Source: Marisediminicola antarctica
GTDB taxonomy: Bacteria > Actinomycetota > Actinomycetes > Actinomycetales > Microbacteriaceae
NCBI RefSeq assembly: GCF_009930795.1
Contig: NZ_CP017146.1
Coordinates: forward strand, 806,001 to 870,000
Reading direction: 5' to 3'
Length of the DNA: 64,000 bases
The first letter of the stretch is position 1. Each line of letters opens with the position of its first letter. Below are positions 62,000-64,000 of this stretch, in pieces. Below the pieces are notes generated by a model. That model did not search any database, had not been told where the DNA came from, and saw nothing but the letters and a program-made list of their open reading frames with translations. The position numbers and the translations under genes were made by a program.

Positions 62000-62998
62000 T
62001 CAAACGCGGCGCGCGCGCCCCCGCAGTTCGCGGTGCATCCCGTCGAAGGCCTGCACGCGCGTGAAGTACTTCTTCGGAACCTTCACCACCACGCTGTAGT
62101 TGGTATCGACGACGTTCGCGATCGGCGTCTCGGTGATCTGGCTGAGCAGCTGGTAGGCATCCATCTCGTGCAGGTCGAACATCTCCGCCATCCATCGGGT
62201 CATCTCCAGCTGCGCGATACGCCAGGAGTCCTCCATCGGACGCGACGAGCCGACGACCATCCAGTAGTCGTCGTTCTCGAGCCTGGGCCAGAGCGGCCCG
62301 CCGCCCTTGATCAGCTCGACGATGATCACCGAGTTCATGGCACCCTCGACGGCCGTGCCGCACGCCTCGCCCTCGCCCTGCCGGTAGTGCCCGTCGCCGA
62401 TCGAGAGCAGCGCGCCCTCCACATTGACGCCGAGGTAGGCGGTGGTGCCGGCCTTCATCTCGGGGGTGTCCATGTTGCCGCCGAACCGCTCCGGGACGAG
62501 TGATGACCGCACCTCGCTGCCGGCGGGTGCGACGCCCACTGTTCCGAGCATCGGGGCCAGCGGCAGTGCCACCTCGAAGTCGCCGAAGCGCGACTGGAAG
62601 CCGACGGTTCCGGCATCCGTGTCCACCTCGTAGATCCAGGTCGCCTCGGGGAGTGCGGGTTGCAGCATGGCGGTGCGGTCGGTGCTCGTGAGGCCGCCGA
62701 AGAACGGGATGGTGGCGGATGCTCCCCAGCTGCGCGCCGGGGTGAGGCTCACGATGTGCACGGCGAGGGTGTCGCCGGCCTCGGCGCCGACGATGTAGAA
62801 CGGACCGGTCTGCGGGTTGAGGTAGCGCACGTCGAGCTTGGCGCTCGCGAGGTCGTCGACCGAGCGGAGGGCGTGGTTGTAGGCATCCTCCGACCAGAGG
62901 GCGAGCGCCGTGCCGGGGTTCACCCGCATCACGGGCTCGGCACCACCGAAGGTGTAGACGTACTGCGACCGCTCCGGGGTGAACTCGACGATGTTCAT
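62000..62998 (-). CDS. Acetamidase/formamidase family hydrolase
   Basis: A 332-residue cytosolic amidase. Segments RVNPGTALALWSEDAYN, TGPFYIVGAEAGDTLAVHIV, FGGNMDTPEMKAGTTAYLGV and LSIGDGHYRQGEGEACGTAV are the metal- and substrate-binding blocks of the FmdA/AmdA fold. Length is at the short end of the family (300-400). Start ATG 62998. It is followed by repeat DNA and preceded by an SDR gene 13 nt away, so the two may share a transcript. Confidence 0.88.
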   Translation of the reverse strand: MNIVEFTPERSQYVYTFGGAEPVMRVNPGTALALWSEDAYNHALRSVDDLASAKLDVRYLNPQTGPFYIVGAEAGDTLAVHIVSLTPARSWGASATIPFFGGLTSTDRTAMLQPALPEATWIYEVDTDAGTVGFQSRFGDFEVALPLAPMLGTVGVAPAGSEVRSSLVPERFGGNMDTPEMKAGTTAYLGVNVEGALLSIGDGHYRQGEGEACGTAVEGAMNSVIIVELIKGGGPLWPRLENDDYWMVVGSSRPMEDSWRIAQLEMTRWMAEMFDLHEMDAYQLLSQITETPIANVVDTNYSVVVKVPKKYFTRVQAFDGMHRELRGRARRV

Positions 62999-63011
62999 TA
63001 GAAGACGTCCA

Positions 63012-63773
63012 TCAGAACTGCATGCCGCGGGTCAGCGCCCCGTCGACGACCAGGTTCGTGCCGCTCGTGCGGCTCGACCGCGGGCTCGAGATGAAGACCA
63101 CGCTGTCGGCGATCTCCTGTGGGGTGCCCATGCGTCCGGTCGGGTTGAGCCCCATCGCCAGGGAGAACAGGTCGGGGTTGCCGGTCTCGATGCCCGCCCA
63201 CACTCCGCCGGGCTCGTAGGTGTTGCCGGGCGAGACCACGTTGGCGCGGATTCCCTTGTCGGCCAGCTGCAGGGCGAGCCCCGAGATGTAGCCGATGATC
63301 GCGGATTTGGCGGTGCCGTAGGGGCCGGATGCGAAGTCGGCTTCTCGCCCCGAGACGCTCGAGATCGCGACGATGGAGGGGGCGGGGCTGTTCTCCAGGT
63401 AGGGGAGCGACGCCTTGACGAGGTTGACGGTGCCCATGAGGTCGACCTCGAACGACTCGACCCAGTTCTCCGCCGTGTCGGGAATCGCCAGGGCGCTCAC
63501 GTTGGCCACGATCATGTCGATGCCGCCGAGGCGCACGGCGGTGTCATCGACCCAGGCGGTGAGGGCGGCGGCGTCGCGCACGTTCAGCACCGAGCCGAGC
63601 ACCGTCGGTGTGGCATCGGCGTAGGCGGCCTCGACGGCCGCGACTTCATCGGCATCCCGCGCACAGAACGCGACATTGGCGCCCTCCGAGACGAACGCGT
63701 CGACGATGGCGCGCCCGATTCCCTTGGTTCCGCCGGTGACGAGTGCAGTTTTTCCCGTGAGGTTGAGGTCCAT
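63012..63773 (-). CDS. Short-chain dehydrogenase/reductase
   Basis: A 253-residue classical SDR: VTGGTKGIGRAIVDAFVSEG, an NVS in place of NAG (IVANVSALA), catalytic Ser in AISSVSG, YGTAKSAIIGY with Tyr and Lys, and a normal C terminus. ATG 63773 gives family length; the longer frame upstream crosses the divergent promoter. Substrate unknown. Divergent from the HipB-like gene, so the operators between them could affect it too. Confidence 0.87.
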   Translation of the reverse strand: MDLNLTGKTALVTGGTKGIGRAIVDAFVSEGANVAFCARDADEVAAVEAAYADATPTVLGSVLNVRDAAALTAWVDDTAVRLGGIDMIVANVSALAIPDTAENWVESFEVDLMGTVNLVKASLPYLENSPAPSIVAISSVSGREADFASGPYGTAKSAIIGYISGLALQLADKGIRANVVSPGNTYEPGGVWAGIETGNPDLFSLAMGLNPTGRMGTPQEIADSVVFISSPRSSRTSGTNLVVDGALTRGMQF

Positions 63774-63829
63774 GAAGTGATCCTGCCAGTTTTGTGGGGC
63801 GGGGAGGTTATTTAGCTCGCAGGTGTGGC

Positions 63830-63905
63830 CTGACGGTAAAATCTCCGTCAGTAGGCTTGACGGCAATAACACCGTCATCTACGCTGAAGGCAATAAGACC
63901 GTCAG
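63830..63905. promoter_or_regulatory. Three evenly spaced HipB-like operators
   Basis: TGACGG-N8-CCGTCA (first), TGACGG-N8-CCGTCA (second) and TGAAGG-N8-CCGTCA (third) lie in 22-nt blocks starting at 63830, 63857 and 63884, an exact 27-nt spacing. They sit immediately upstream of the HTH gene. The spacing and N8 centre match the geometry of HipB operators. Confidence 0.75.
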
Positions 63906-63916
63906 GAGTGGCCACC

Positions 63917-64000
63917 ATGGCAGCACGAGGAGAAGTACGCAGCCCCGACGCCCTCGGACGGATGCTGCAGCAGGGCCGACTCGTCAGCGGACTGACCCAG
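63917..64000 (+). CDS. XRE-family HTH protein (HipB-like), 5' end only
   Basis: Starts ATG 63917 after AGGAG. The visible 28 residues (SPDALGRMLQQGRLVSGLTQ at the end) are the start of an XRE/HipB-type DNA-binding domain. The gene runs off the window. Three operators just upstream suggest autoregulation and a possible HipA kinase gene next. Confidence 0.65.
   Translation, partial: MAARGEVRSPDALGRMLQQGRLVSGLTQ

Overview
The window is GC-rich (high 60s percent by eye) and reads as chromosome of a Gram-positive actinobacterium, most likely a member of the Microbacteriaceae. This rests on the order PH-domain pair, DUF2520, panC, lysS, clpC; an actinobacterial-type cytochrome oxidase subunit IV; GTG starts and 4-nt stop/start overlaps; and the frequent hexamer GGATGC/GCATCC.

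Layout. 1-16.6 kb is housekeeping: two PH-domain membrane proteins, a Rossmann protein, panC, lysS, clpC with a ClgR-type box, an ArgA-like acetyltransferase, radA, an SGNH hydrolase, an alpha/beta hydrolase and tRNA-Ser(CGA). 16.7-21.95 kb is a decayed integrated element against the 3' end of that tRNA: a broken tyrosine integrase, a deleted DUF6036 nucleotidyltransferase, small membrane and secreted proteins, an excisionase-type HTH protein, an AAA ATPase with a paired operator and the tail of an IS3 transposase. 22-30.7 kb holds a dehydrogenase operon with an unusual hydrolase/gluconate-dehydrogenase-subunit fusion, a photolyase-like flavoprotein, a fumarate-reductase-type flavoprotein and a drug exporter. 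30.9-39.9 kb is a complete 4-hydroxybenzoate/protocatechuate pathway: an IclR regulator followed by pobA-pcaHGBDCIJF, mostly overlapping, which would take 4-hydroxybenzoate to succinyl-CoA and acetyl-CoA.

40-52 kb is mixed: an orphan oxidase subunit IV, a frameshifted YdeI protein, a phosphoesterase, a tiny Cys-rich protein behind a CsoR-like palindrome, a YchJ protein, a kinase-GAF protein, a NERD protein, TauE, a DUF222-HNH nuclease behind a LexA-like box, a DUF429 protein and a second HNH protein. 52.2-59.0 kb is a complete type I Wadjet anti-plasmid operon (jetABCD) on the minus strand. 59.4-64 kb carries a MarR/NmrA cluster, an acetamidase/formamidase, an SDR and the start of a HipB-like repressor behind three evenly spaced operators.

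The most notable structure outside known genes is a dispersed imperfect palindrome of 64 nt, found in six full copies. Every copy is intergenic and several have minisatellites attached. Other notable items are a separate 62-nt repeat array, a two-part structured element at 42.96-43.14 kb, and in-frame microsatellites that have expanded inside several coding sequences.
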